A DNA stretch of 64,000 bases, from positions 3,906,001 to 3,970,000 of the forward strand of contig NZ_CP157484.1 of the NCBI RefSeq assembly GCF_045348435.1, read 5' to 3'. The position numbers and the translations under genes are program-made. Numbering within the stretch: the stretch's first letter is position 1; each line of letters opens with the position of its first letter. The notes beneath the pieces were generated by a model. The model worked only from the letters and a program-made list of their open reading frames with translations, ran no database searches and was not told the origin of the DNA. Below, one piece after another: positions 1 to 8,059 of this stretch. The stretch comes from Alsobacter sp045348435. GTDB taxonomy: Bacteria > Pseudomonadota > Alphaproteobacteria > Rhizobiales > Beijerinckiaceae.

Positions 1-832
1 TGACATGCGCGCCGGTGCGCAGCTCGAAATTCTTCTGCTGCAGCACCACCGGCAGCAGCGTCGTCTGCGGGCTCGACTTGGCGAAGTGCTCGCAGCCGAA
101 GCGCTCGCAATAGCCGCACACCATGCAGGGCTCCAGCCGCACGCCCTCGGGATTGGTGTAGGCGCGGGTCATGTTGGCGCTGGGCACCTGGTAGGGGCTG
201 TAGCCGAGCTCCATCGCGGCCTTGGCGAACAACGCGCCCAGATAGGCCGGCGCGGTGGGCGGGTTCGGGTAATCCCGGCTGCGCGGATCCTCGAACGGGT
301 TGCCGCCCGGCCGGATCTCGCCCCCGACATTGCCGGCGTAGCCGCCGATGCCGAGCAGATGCTCGAACCGGTCGTAATGGGGCTCGAGGTCCTCATAGGT
401 GAGGCCCCAATCCTGGACGGTCAGCTCGGCATCCATGAAGTCGCGGCCATAGCGCTCCTCGTGATGGCTGCGCATCCGGAAATCCTGGTTCTGGAAGCGG
501 AAGGTCTGGCCGTTCCAGTGGACGCCTGCGCCGCCCAGGTCCGTGCCGGGCAGGAAGGAGCCCAGCTGGCGCATGGGCAGCGCCTTCTGGTCGGGCGTGT
601 TGCGGAAGGTCACCGTCTCCTGCGACAGGTCCTGCATCAGCCCGTGCCGGACCGCGAACGACAACTCGTCATGCATGCTGGGCGACTGGAAGTCCGGCAC
701 GGTCGACCGCGCCCGACCGCGCTCGAGCCCGACCATCGTGACGCTGCTGTCCTTCAGCTCGCGCGCGATGATGGCGGCGGTGAAACCGACGCCGACGAAG
801 ACGACGTCGACCTTGGGCAGGACCTTAGCCAC
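1..832 (-). CDS. GMC-type oxidoreductase, gluconate 2-dehydrogenase flavoprotein subunit-like (3' part outside window)
   Basis: Reading the minus strand from a GTG at 832 gives an uninterrupted frame that runs off the window edge, so only the N-terminal ~277 residues are visible. It opens with a dinucleotide-binding motif (VFVGVGFTAA) followed by an acidic-end strand (MVGLERG), as in FAD-binding GMC oxidoreductases. Further on it has a Cys cluster (CMVCGYCERFGC) typical of the large gluconate/sorbitol dehydrogenase flavoprotein subunits. The GTG overlaps the TAA of the upstream small-subunit gene by 8 bp, which suggests translational coupling. The family oxidises sugars or sugar acids in the periplasm and passes electrons to a cytochrome c subunit; that subunit is not visible here. 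The exact substrate is unknown. Confidence 0.85.
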   Translation of the reverse strand, partial: MAKVLPKVDVVFVGVGFTAAIIARELKDSSVTMVGLERGRARSTVPDFQSPSMHDELSFAVRHGLMQDLSQETVTFRNTPDQKALPMRQLGSFLPGTDLGGAGVHWNGQTFRFQNQDFRMRSHHEERYGRDFMDAELTVQDWGLTYEDLEPHYDRFEHLLGIGGYAGNVGGEIRPGGNPFEDPRSRDYPNPPTAPAYLGALFAKAAMELGYSPYQVPSANMTRAYTNPEGVRLEPCMVCGYCERFGCEHFAKSSPQTTLLPVVLQQKNFELRTGAHV

Positions 833-1673
833 GGGGACGCCCTCCTTGCCGGGGAGCCGGGAGCGCGCCGCCCGGCTCCGGATGATGCTCCTGGTCCGAC
901 TGCGCGATCGACATCGGCTCGCGCTGGAAGCGTTGGCCGTGATCCGTGTAGACGCCCAGATAGGTCGCGTAGGCGCCCGGGAAGCCGATCATCCGCCAGC
1001 CGACCATGTCGCGGTTGCCGCCATACATCGGGTCCGACAGGAAGCCCTCGATGGTGTTGGCCAGGAGCGTCTCGAAGAACTCGGCCGAGGGCGCGCCGGC
1101 GAGATCCATCTTGCCCGCCTCCAGATCGGCCAGCACGCGGTCCTGCTCCTCCGGCGACAGCCGGGCGAAGCTGGAGAGCCCGCCTCGCCGGCTGGCCCTG
1201 CTCCGGTCGCGCTCGGCGCCGCGGGCGGCGGCCGGGGCGGGCGACCGGGACCGAAGCTGCTCCTCCAGGGCCGCGATGGCCGTCCTGTAGAGCTGCGCCG
1301 GCGTCAGGGCGAGCTGGTAGCCCTGGGTCGGCGCGCCCTGCTCCCAGGGGCCGGACTTGTAGAGCCGCGCGCCCTGCCCGTAGGCCCCGGCGAGCTGCTG
1401 GTCGATATAGGTGGGGACCCCGGCCCCGACCGCGCCCGTCCATTGCGGGTCCGGCGGGATCAGGCGATCGACCGCCGCCTCCACGAAGGCGGCCTCCTGG
1501 GGATTGAAGAAGCGGTAGGGCTGCTTGCCGGGCGCCGCGCTCGCCTGCGGGCCGGGATGGCCGTGTTCATGCGCCCTCTGGCGCGGCCGCGCCTCCAGAG
1601 CGGGCGGAAGCGCCGTCGCGGCTCCCAGGGCGCCGGCGGCCCGAAACAGGTTGCGGCGTGAAAACTCGCTCAT
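825..1673 (-). CDS. gluconate 2-dehydrogenase subunit 3 family protein, Tat-exported
   Basis: This 282-residue protein starts with a twin-arginine signal (SRRNLFRAAG, residues 5-14) followed by an Ala-rich hydrophobic stretch. The body carries the pattern of the small subunit of membrane-bound gluconate dehydrogenases: FFNPQEAAFVEAAVDRLIP near residue 55, a YIDQQLAG segment, and a C-terminal region with MYGGNRDMVGWRMIGFPG. In known three-subunit enzymes this partner helps export and assembly of the FAD subunit, which has no signal of its own. The coupled flavoprotein gene lies immediately downstream. A purine-rich GGAG ribosome site precedes the ATG. The C-terminal tail after residue 250 is low complexity. 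Confidence 0.88.
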   Translation of the reverse strand: MSEFSRRNLFRAAGALGAATALPPALEARPRQRAHEHGHPGPQASAAPGKQPYRFFNPQEAAFVEAAVDRLIPPDPQWTGAVGAGVPTYIDQQLAGAYGQGARLYKSGPWEQGAPTQGYQLALTPAQLYRTAIAALEEQLRSRSPAPAAARGAERDRSRASRRGGLSSFARLSPEEQDRVLADLEAGKMDLAGAPSAEFFETLLANTIEGFLSDPMYGGNRDMVGWRMIGFPGAYATYLGVYTDHGQRFQREPMSIAQSDQEHHPEPGGALPAPRQGGRPRG

Positions 1674-1737
1674 GGGGGGCTCCTCGGTCCCTCGGCCGCG
1701 GCCGCAGGGCGGCGGCGCGCAAACGTCGGCGGCGCGC

Positions 1738-2127
1738 CTAGCGGGGCGGCGCCTTCGGCTCCTTCAGCGCGCCGCATCGCGCCCGCGCGGCGTCGTCCTG
1801 GATGGCGTCGCAGGCGAGCTGGACGGTGGGGATCGCGACGGGCCCCGCCGGCGCCAGGCTCGACGCGGGCCTCGGCCTCATGGCGGCGGGAAACTCGGAC
1901 CCGGGCAAAGGCTTGCCGGACGGAACGGAGGTGACCGAATCGGTCGATAGCAGCGGCGGCGGATGCGCGTTGGCGTGCGGCGCCTGGGTGGACGTGCTGC
2001 TGTCCTGGCCCTGGGCCAGCGCGCCGCCGACGGCGGCGGCGCAGACCCCGCAGGCGACGAGGGCCAGGCCGATCGAGCGGCGCGCCGCGGACGAGAGGGT
2101 GGAGGGGCCTGGGCGCAGGACGTTCAT
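1738..2127 (-). CDS. small secreted protein of unknown function
   Basis: A 129-residue product with a basic N-terminus, a hydrophobic stretch (about residues 18-35) and an AxA-like cleavage site (GALAQ), so export is likely. The mature part is Pro/Ser/Thr-rich and ends in a short segment with two Cys (LACDAIQDDAARARCGAL) that could form a disulfide. I recognise no domain. It lies on the same strand as the DUF2865 gene at 2273-3322, separated by about 145 bases. It could be a lineage-specific periplasmic protein; low-complexity composition in GC-rich DNA keeps confidence moderate. Confidence 0.55.
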   Translation of the reverse strand: MNVLRPGPSTLSSAARRSIGLALVACGVCAAAVGGALAQGQDSSTSTQAPHANAHPPPLLSTDSVTSVPSGKPLPGSEFPAAMRPRPASSLAPAGPVAIPTVQLACDAIQDDAARARCGALKEPKAPPR

Positions 2128-2272
2128 CGAAGCCTCGCAGCGCTGCCGCAGGGAGGCGGCGACCCGCCCCGCGAACGCTAACCGGAGGCCGGCGCCAAGC
2201 GATCCACGCCGACCCCGGACAGTCCAGAGACGTACGCCCGCAGCCGGCTGTGGAGCCGGCCGCGCAGGAGCG

Positions 2273-3322
2273 TCACTGCCCCGCCGACGCCTTGGTGACC
2301 GCGCCCGTCTCGATGTCGGAGGCCGGGTTCAGCGAGGACTGCGACAGCTCCAGCGGGGTGACGCTTCCGGGCGCGATGACCCTCACGGCCGCGGGTCCCG
2401 GACCCGCCGACGCCGGCTCGGCGGAGGCGGCGGCGGTCGCCCCGGCGGGCCTGACGATGATGTCGTTGTCGCCCGGCTCGCCGGCCGGGGGCTTGCGCTT
2501 GGCCCCTTTGAGCGCGGCGGACTTCGCCGATCCGGTCGCCGACGCCTGGGCCATCCGGGCCGCGATGGCGGCGTCCACCACGATGTCGGAGCTGCGCCGC
2601 GCGATCATGCTCTCGGCCTTGGCGAGGGCCTGCGCCCAGCTCTGGCCGTCGCCCTTGCAGGCGCAGCTCTTGTCGACGGATGTGCGATATTTGAGGGCGT
2701 TCGGCAGGGCCGTATAGGCCTGGCCGTGGGTCGAGACCGCCTCCTGGATCGCGCCGCCGTCCGGCATGCGGAACACGGCCGTCTCGGCTCCCGGGCAGAG
2801 CGACTGGCACATGTCTTCCACGTCGCCGTCCTCGGGCTTGGCCGAGAGCGGGAAGAAGAAGCCGTCGCAGGTGCGCACGCAAACCAGCTTGCGCCCGCCG
2901 CGGGGCGAGTAACCGCCCGAGGCCGACGCCTTCTCGACATGCTCCCGGTCCGAACAGGCCGCCGCGATGGCGCCGCGCAGCTGCGCCTTGCGCGCCTGGA
3001 CGTCGGCGCCGCCGCCCGAGACCGCGGCCGACTGCAGCGAGCGCAGCCGGGCCGCGACGCCCTGGCAGGCGGGCGGCGGCCCGAAGAACAGGAACCCTCC
3101 GCCATTGCAGCCCATGTCGCGATAGACCGCGGCGAGCTGCGCATATTCCTGGCGCGCCGAGGCGCCGCCCCCGTCGCCGAGGCTGCGATACTCGGCCTTG
3201 AGTTGCCGGCATGACGCCGACTGGGCCAGCGCCCCTGTCGAGGCCATGACGCCCGCCACCAGCGCCAGGAGCGCTGCGACGGCCCGATTGTGTCTGCACG
3301 GTGTCGATCCCATGGCGATCAA
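2273..3322 (-). CDS. DUF2865 domain-containing secreted protein
   Basis: The 349-residue product has an N-terminal signal peptide (hydrophobic residues ~15-32, cleavage near GALAQ). The central region has the Cys-rich pattern I associate with DUF2865: LVCVRTCDGFFFPLS followed by MCQSLCPGAETAVF around residues 145-185, then a KSCACKG segment near 220. The family is common in Hyphomicrobiales and uncharacterised; paired cysteines suggest disulfides in the periplasm or cell surface. The C-terminal ~110 residues are Ala/Pro-rich and probably disordered. An internal ATG three codons downstream is an alternative start. Confidence 0.75.
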   Translation of the reverse strand: MIAMGSTPCRHNRAVAALLALVAGVMASTGALAQSASCRQLKAEYRSLGDGGGASARQEYAQLAAVYRDMGCNGGGFLFFGPPPACQGVAARLRSLQSAAVSGGGADVQARKAQLRGAIAAACSDREHVEKASASGGYSPRGGRKLVCVRTCDGFFFPLSAKPEDGDVEDMCQSLCPGAETAVFRMPDGGAIQEAVSTHGQAYTALPNALKYRTSVDKSCACKGDGQSWAQALAKAESMIARRSSDIVVDAAIAARMAQASATGSAKSAALKGAKRKPPAGEPGDNDIIVRPAGATAAASAEPASAGPGPAAVRVIAPGSVTPLELSQSSLNPASDIETGAVTKASAGQ

Positions 3323-3456
3323 ACCGACGTGGAGGGCCGAAGTTCCGTGGAAAAATGCCGCGCGGAGGCAGGAACCCGCGCCGTCGCCGTCATGGTTGAG
3401 GAGGCCTGAACGCGGGCCTCCCTCGACCCTCGTTCAGGCCGGGGCCAAGGCGCTTG

Positions 3457-4092
3457 TCAGCGCCAGCGACGCCCGCCCCAATGGCCTGCGCCGCCCCAAT
3501 GGCCTCCGCCGGCCCAGCGGCCGCCGCCGCCCCAGTGCCGGCCGCCCCATCCGCCGCCCGCGTAGCGCGCGCCGCCCCAGTGGCGTCCCGCATAGCCCCA
3601 GCGGGCGCCATGCCAGCGCGGGCCGCCATAGCCGTAAAAGGCCGGGCCGCTATAGTAATAGCCGCCGGCCGGATAGCCGTAGCCATAGCCATAGCCATAG
3701 CCGTAGGCCGGGTATCCGCCATAGGAGTAGGAATCGTAGTAGCGGTCCTGCGCCGCGCCGGCCGCGATCGCGCCCGCGACGAGGCCGAAGGCGCCGAGCG
3801 CCGCCCGGGCGCCGGCCCTGTCGTAGTAGTAGTGGCGATGCGCATATCGCGCGTGACCGTAATGGCGCCGCGCGTAGTGGCGCACATGGACGTGGCGCCG
3901 GACCACCCGGTGATGCCGCGCCCGGTACGCGACGTCCTGCAGGACGCCCTCGCCCGCGAGCGCGCCGGCGTTGACGACCGGGATGGGCGCGGCTGACGCC
4001 GTCGGCGCCGGCCCGCCGCCCAGCAGCGCAGCGGCCGCTCCGGCGACCAGCAGGCTTCTCAATGAGAACCATCGTTGAATCGAAAGCGCCAT
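3457..4092 (-). CDS. Gly/Tyr/His-rich secreted protein
   Basis: I chose the ATG at 4092 because a signal peptide begins there: MALSIQRW, then a hydrophobic run and an A-S-A-A site near residue 35. The mature protein (about 175 residues) is strongly biased: a His/Arg/Tyr-rich block (RARHHRVVRRHVHVRHYARRHY), a short hydrophobic helix (ALGAFGLVAGAIAAGAA), a Gly-Tyr repeat (YGYGYGYGYGY) encoded by tandem CCATAG hexamers on the plus strand, and a C-terminal GG(R/H)WG-rich tail. Similar low-complexity surface proteins are frequent in Hyphomicrobiales and have no assigned function. No enzymatic motif is visible. Confidence 0.6.
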   Translation of the reverse strand: MALSIQRWFSLRSLLVAGAAAALLGGGPAPTASAAPIPVVNAGALAGEGVLQDVAYRARHHRVVRRHVHVRHYARRHYGHARYAHRHYYYDRAGARAALGAFGLVAGAIAAGAAQDRYYDSYSYGGYPAYGYGYGYGYGYPAGGYYYSGPAFYGYGGPRWHGARWGYAGRHWGGARYAGGGWGGRHWGGGGRWAGGGHWGGAGHWGGRRWR

Positions 4093-4208
4093 GGCGTCCT
4101 CCGTGCGCGGCTCGGCCCCATCGAACAACGCCGGATGATCCGACCCTGTTCCTGGCGGGCGCGCCCGCCGCGTTCAGAAAGAGTTTACCACGATCTTGGC
4201 CGTCCGGC

Positions 4209-5090
4209 CTACTGCGGCGCCTCCGCCATCAGCACCTCGAAGGTGATGCAGACCGGGCATTCTCCCGGGACGAGCCGCCCCGCATGGATGCGGCCTTGCG
4301 TGTCGACGAGCGTCACGTCGATCTCGGCGCGCCAGTCTCCCGCCTCGTCCCGCGCCACGCGCCCGCGCTGGACGAAGACCTCCGTGGCGATGTCTGCGAC
4401 CCGCGCGCCGTCGGCGAAGAGAGGCTGGATCAGGCTTCCCACGCAGCCATGCAACTCCGCCGCCGCAAAGCCATGGCGCCGGGCCAGCTCCGTCATCGCG
4501 CCGCAGAAGTCTTCGTTCGGCCGGACGCGCGCCAGCGCCGTGCGGGGACCGGAGGCCGGAGCGTCGGCCGCCCCGGCGAGCGGGGCCGGATGGAAGATCT
4601 TGAACGCCGTCTCGGGGTCCTCGACCGCCGCGATCCCGTGTTCGGTCAGGCCCCAGGCGGCGATCCCGATCGGCTCGGCGATGACGCAGTCATGCGGCAG
4701 CAGGTGCCCGCCCGTGCGCCGGCCGTCGCTTTCCCGCCAGACGCCATGAACATGCACGAAGGGCGCTCCGTCCCGCAGCCCGAAGGTGGCGCCGGCGCGC
4801 TCCAGCCGGGTGACGCCCACGGGCTCATGCGGCGCGCTGTACCAGGCCGCGTGCACGCCGTCGGTGGAGAGCGCCGGCATGAGGTAGCGGAAGGGCGCGA
4901 AGGCGCCGCCCTCCAGCGCGGCCGCGCCGCCCCGGATCCCGGCTCCGGCCATGAAGCCGGCGATCGCCTCGTTGATGGTCAGCCCGGCCGCGAGCGCGCC
5001 CGACGCGGAGAGGCTGCGGCCGGCGAGGCTGGCGATCCGGTCGGGATGGGCCGGCCCCGGATGCCGCAGCGCCGTTACCCGCCCTCTCAC
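4209..5090 (-). CDS. tandem PPC (DUF296)-domain protein
   Basis: A GTG start at 5090 overlaps the TGA of the acyl-CoA synthetase (GTGA), giving a 293-residue product with translational coupling. Residues ~10-165 resemble a PPC/DUF296 domain: an R(x)LSASGAL strand, FVHVHGVW (residues 111-118) and GGHLLP (127-132), the His-rich metal-binding surface of this family. Residues ~185-290 look like a second, degenerate copy (PNEDFCGAMTELARRHGF ... GRIHAGRLVPGECPV) lacking the HxH motif. Plant relatives bind DNA through separate AT-hooks; none is present here, so a metabolic or ligand-binding role beside an acyl-CoA synthetase is more likely. The function is not established. Confidence 0.72.
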   Translation of the reverse strand: MRGRVTALRHPGPAHPDRIASLAGRSLSASGALAAGLTINEAIAGFMAGAGIRGGAAALEGGAFAPFRYLMPALSTDGVHAAWYSAPHEPVGVTRLERAGATFGLRDGAPFVHVHGVWRESDGRRTGGHLLPHDCVIAEPIGIAAWGLTEHGIAAVEDPETAFKIFHPAPLAGAADAPASGPRTALARVRPNEDFCGAMTELARRHGFAAAELHGCVGSLIQPLFADGARVADIATEVFVQRGRVARDEAGDWRAEIDVTLVDTQGRIHAGRLVPGECPVCITFEVLMAEAPQ

Positions 5091-6718
5091 GTCGCGGCTC
5101 CGTCGGACGCCAGGAGGCCCCGGCTCTCCAGCTCCTCGCGCACCATCTTCTTGGTGATCTTGCCGTAGCCCGACTTCGGCAGCGCGTCCCAGAAGAACAC
5201 CCGCCGGGGCAGCTTGTAGCGGGACACCTTGTCTCCCATCCAGGCGACGAGCGCGCCCTCGTCGAGCGTCATGCCGGGGCGCAGCACGCAGACCGCGACG
5301 CCGATCTCGCCCCAGGTGCGGTCCGGCACGCCGAGCACGGCCACTTCGGCGATCGCCGGATGCGTCAGGATCTTCTCCTCCACTTCGCGCGGATAGATGT
5401 TCGAGCCGCCCGAGATGTACATGTCGGACTGCCGGCCCGTGATGTAGGCGAAGCCCTCGTGGTCCATGAAGCCGAGATCGCCGGTGCGGAACCAGCCGTC
5501 GCGGAACGCCTTGGCGTTCGCCTCCGGGTTGTCGTAATAGCCCGCGAACACCGCCGGCCCGCACACGCAGATCTCGCCCGTGGCGCCGGGCTCGACCTCG
5601 CGGCCGGCGTCGTCCTGGATCTGCACCTGCATGCCGGTGCGCTCGAAACCGCAGGTGCCGAGCTTGAGGTCCGGCCCATCCTCGGCCTCGTGCAGCGCCG
5701 CCGGCAGCACGGTGATGGCGCCCGTCACTTCGCCCAGCCCGAAATACTGCACGATCACCGGCCCGAGCTTGCGCAGCGCATATTTCTGGTCCTCGCGATA
5801 CATTGGCGCGCCGGCGTAGATGACGTGCCGCAGCGAGGAATGGTCGTGGCGGTCGACGGCCGGGTGCTCGACCAGCATCTTCAGGATGGTCGGCACGGTG
5901 AACATGTTGGCGACGCGATGCTGGGCGATGAGCCGCCAGGCCTCCTCAGCGTCGAACCGATCGCCCGGCGGCAGCACGGTCTTCACCGCCCGGGCGGTCT
6001 GCACCAGCTGGTGCACGCCGGCGCCGTGCGACAGCGGCGCCACCACCAGCGAGGCGTCCTGCTCGGTGACGCCGGGCGTCAGGTCCGCCAGGTGGTTGGT
6101 GATGACGAACGCCATCTGGCCATGGGTCAGCACCGCCGCCTTGGGCCGCCCGGTGGTGCCCGACGTGAAGAAGAACCAGCACGGATCGTCGTAGGTGACG
6201 TCCGCGGCCCGCACCGTCTCGCCTCGATGCTCCTCGATGAGCGCCGCGACGCTGACCTGCGCGAAGGGCGCCTCGCCGAAGCTCGCCAGGACGGCGAGAT
6301 CGGGGGCCGCCGCCTTCACGGCCGCCGCATGGGCGGGAAACTCGGCCTGGCAGAGGAACGCCTTGGCCCCCGACGCGCTGGCCAGATAGGCGACCTCGTC
6401 CGGCACGAGGCGGAAATTGGTCGGGACCCACACGGCGCCGAGCCGGAAGGCCGCGAACATGGATTCAAACATCTCGTTGCAGTTCTTCGCGTGCACGAGG
6501 ACGCGGTCGCCCTTGCCGACGCCGCGCGCCTGCAGGGCGGCGGCGAGCCCATGCGTCCGCTCCTCCAGCTGCGACCACGTCCACGCCCGCTCGCCCCACA
6601 CGAATCCATCGCGGTCCGGAAAGCGCCGGGCGGCCTGGCTGAGGATGTGGGCGAGGTTCATGACCCGGTTGGAGACGCGGGCCGTTCCGCCGCGATAATG
6701 CTCGTTTTCCCGGGACAT
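5087..6718 (-). CDS. AMP-forming acyl-CoA synthetase (fatty-acid/aryl-acid CoA ligase family)
   Basis: The 543-residue product carries the adenylate-forming signature FFFTSGTTGRPKAAVLTH (about 190-207), the YFGLGEVTG motif, the ATP-binding Asp motif WFRTGDLGFMD (about 427) and the C-terminal catalytic Lys region SGYGKITKKMV. It activates a carboxylic acid to its CoA thioester in the cytoplasm; the chain or aromatic substrate cannot be read from sequence. An internal ATG (MNLAHILSQ, at 6661) matches the usual N-terminus of the family and may be the true start. It is coupled to the PPC protein downstream and divergent from the TRAP transporter, which may import the acid. Confidence 0.9.
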   Translation of the reverse strand: MSRENEHYRGGTARVSNRVMNLAHILSQAARRFPDRDGFVWGERAWTWSQLEERTHGLAAALQARGVGKGDRVLVHAKNCNEMFESMFAAFRLGAVWVPTNFRLVPDEVAYLASASGAKAFLCQAEFPAHAAAVKAAAPDLAVLASFGEAPFAQVSVAALIEEHRGETVRAADVTYDDPCWFFFTSGTTGRPKAAVLTHGQMAFVITNHLADLTPGVTEQDASLVVAPLSHGAGVHQLVQTARAVKTVLPPGDRFDAEEAWRLIAQHRVANMFTVPTILKMLVEHPAVDRHDHSSLRHVIYAGAPMYREDQKYALRKLGPVIVQYFGLGEVTGAITVLPAALHEAEDGPDLKLGTCGFERTGMQVQIQDDAGREVEPGATGEICVCGPAVFAGYYDNPEANAKAFRDGWFRTGDLGFMDHEGFAYITGRQSDMYISGGSNIYPREVEEKILTHPAIAEVAVLGVPDRTWGEIGVAVCVLRPGMTLDEGALVAWMGDKVSRYKLPRRVFFWDALPKSGYGKITKKMVREELESRGLLASDGAAT

Positions 6719-6910
6719 TGGCCCCTCCTCCCGTGTTCCACATTGACCGGACGGGCATTCTGCTTAGATTGAGCCGTCCTTCGCCGGGTCCGAGTGGACC
6801 ACCGGATGACGAAAAAAAGCAACACGGGGGTGAAACGGAACGCCTCTGCACGAGACGCAGTCCTTGCGTCCGGGCGGCGCGGCGGATCACCCGCTGGGAG
6901 ATAGCCCACG

Positions 6911-7927
6911 ATGGCACGTTTGACCCGCCGCGATCTTCTCGCAACCACCGGCGCCGCCTTCGCGGCCGGCTCATTCGGCATCATCGGACGCGCGTCCGCC
7001 GCCGAGTTCACCTACAAGTTCGCCAACAACCTGCCGGCCACGCATCCGCTGAACGCGCGCGCCCAGGAGGCGGCCGAAAAGGTCAAGTCCGGCACCAATG
7101 GCCGGGTCGAGATCCAGATCTTCCCGAACAACCAGCTCGGCTCCGACACCGACATGCTGAGCCAGGTGCGCTCCGGCGGCGTCGAGTTCTTCACCCTGTC
7201 GGGCCTGATCCTGTCCACGCTCGTCCCCGCCGCCTCGATCAACGGCATCGGCTTCGCCTTCCCGGACTACGACACGGTCTGGAAGGCCATGGACGGGGAC
7301 CTCGGCAATTACGTCCGCGGCCAGATCGGCAAGGCCGGCCTCGTCGTCATGGACAAGATCTGGGACAACGGCTTTCGCCAGACGACCTCGTCGTCGAAGC
7401 CGATCGTCACGCCCGACGACCTGAAGAACTTCAAGATCCGCGTGCCGGTGAGCCCGCTCTGGACCTCGATGTACAAGGCGTTCGATTCCGCCCCCACCTC
7501 GATCAATTTCAGCGAGGTGTACTCGGCCCTGCAGACCAAGGTGGTCGACGGCCAGGAGAACCCACTGGCGATCATCTCGACCGCCAAGCTCTACGAGGTG
7601 CAGAAGTTCTGCTCGCTCACCAATCACATGTGGGACGGCTTCCACATGCTGGCCAACCGCCGCGCCTGGGAGAAGCTGCCCGAGGCCGACCGCGCCGTCG
7701 TGGCGCGCGAGTGGAACGCCGCCGCGATCTCCGAGCGCGCCGACGTCGCCAAGCTGAACGCCGGCCTCAAGGGCGACCTGGAGGGCAAGGGCCTCGCCTT
7801 CAACCAGCCCGACCCGGCCCCCTTCCGCGAGAAGCTGCGCTCGGCCGGCTTCTATTCCGAGTGGAAGGGCAAATATGGCGACGAGGCCTGGGCCCTTCTC
7901 GAGAAGGCCGTCGGCAAGCTCTCCTGA
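6911..7927 (+). CDS. dctP: TRAP transporter substrate-binding protein, DctP family
   Basis: The 338-residue protein begins with a twin-arginine-like signal (LTRRDLLATTG) and an AxA cleavage site near residue 30. The mature part has the DctP fold landmarks: FANNLPATHPLNARAQEAAE, a QIFPNNQLGSDTDML segment, a central KIRVPVSPLW, and the TSINFSEVYSALQTKVVDGQENP signature around residues 195-215, where the conserved Arg and Gln residues contact a carboxylate ligand in known members. It is the periplasmic receptor for the DctQM permease encoded 130 bases downstream. Adjacent acyl-CoA synthetase genes hint at an organic-acid substrate. Confidence 0.93.
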   Translation: MARLTRRDLLATTGAAFAAGSFGIIGRASAAEFTYKFANNLPATHPLNARAQEAAEKVKSGTNGRVEIQIFPNNQLGSDTDMLSQVRSGGVEFFTLSGLILSTLVPAASINGIGFAFPDYDTVWKAMDGDLGNYVRGQIGKAGLVVMDKIWDNGFRQTTSSSKPIVTPDDLKNFKIRVPVSPLWTSMYKAFDSAPTSINFSEVYSALQTKVVDGQENPLAIISTAKLYEVQKFCSLTNHMWDGFHMLANRRAWEKLPEADRAVVAREWNAAAISERADVAKLNAGLKGDLEGKGLAFNQPDPAPFREKLRSAGFYSEWKGKYGDEAWALLEKAVGKLS

Positions 7928-7952
7928 GCGTCATAGGAAGTGCGCTCGACGC

Positions 7953-8003
7953 CCCCTCATCCTGAGGAACCATGCGCAGCATGGCGTCCCGAAGGATGAG
8001 GGG
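7953..8003. repeat. intergenic inverted repeat between dctP and dctQM
   Basis: Two exact 11-bp arms, CCCCTCATCCT at 7953-7963 and AGGATGAGGGG at 7993-8003, enclose about 29 bases. The arms match a class of CCTCATCCTGAGGA-type extragenic palindromes that I know from Hyphomicrobiales genomes. It lies between the binding-protein and permease genes of one operon, so it could form a hairpin that protects the upstream dctP message. No U-tract follows, so it is not an obvious terminator. Confidence 0.75.
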
Positions 8004-8059
8004 CTTTGTGGCATGCCCCAGGCTCATGTGGGGACGGATTCGACCGGGCTTCGAGGATC

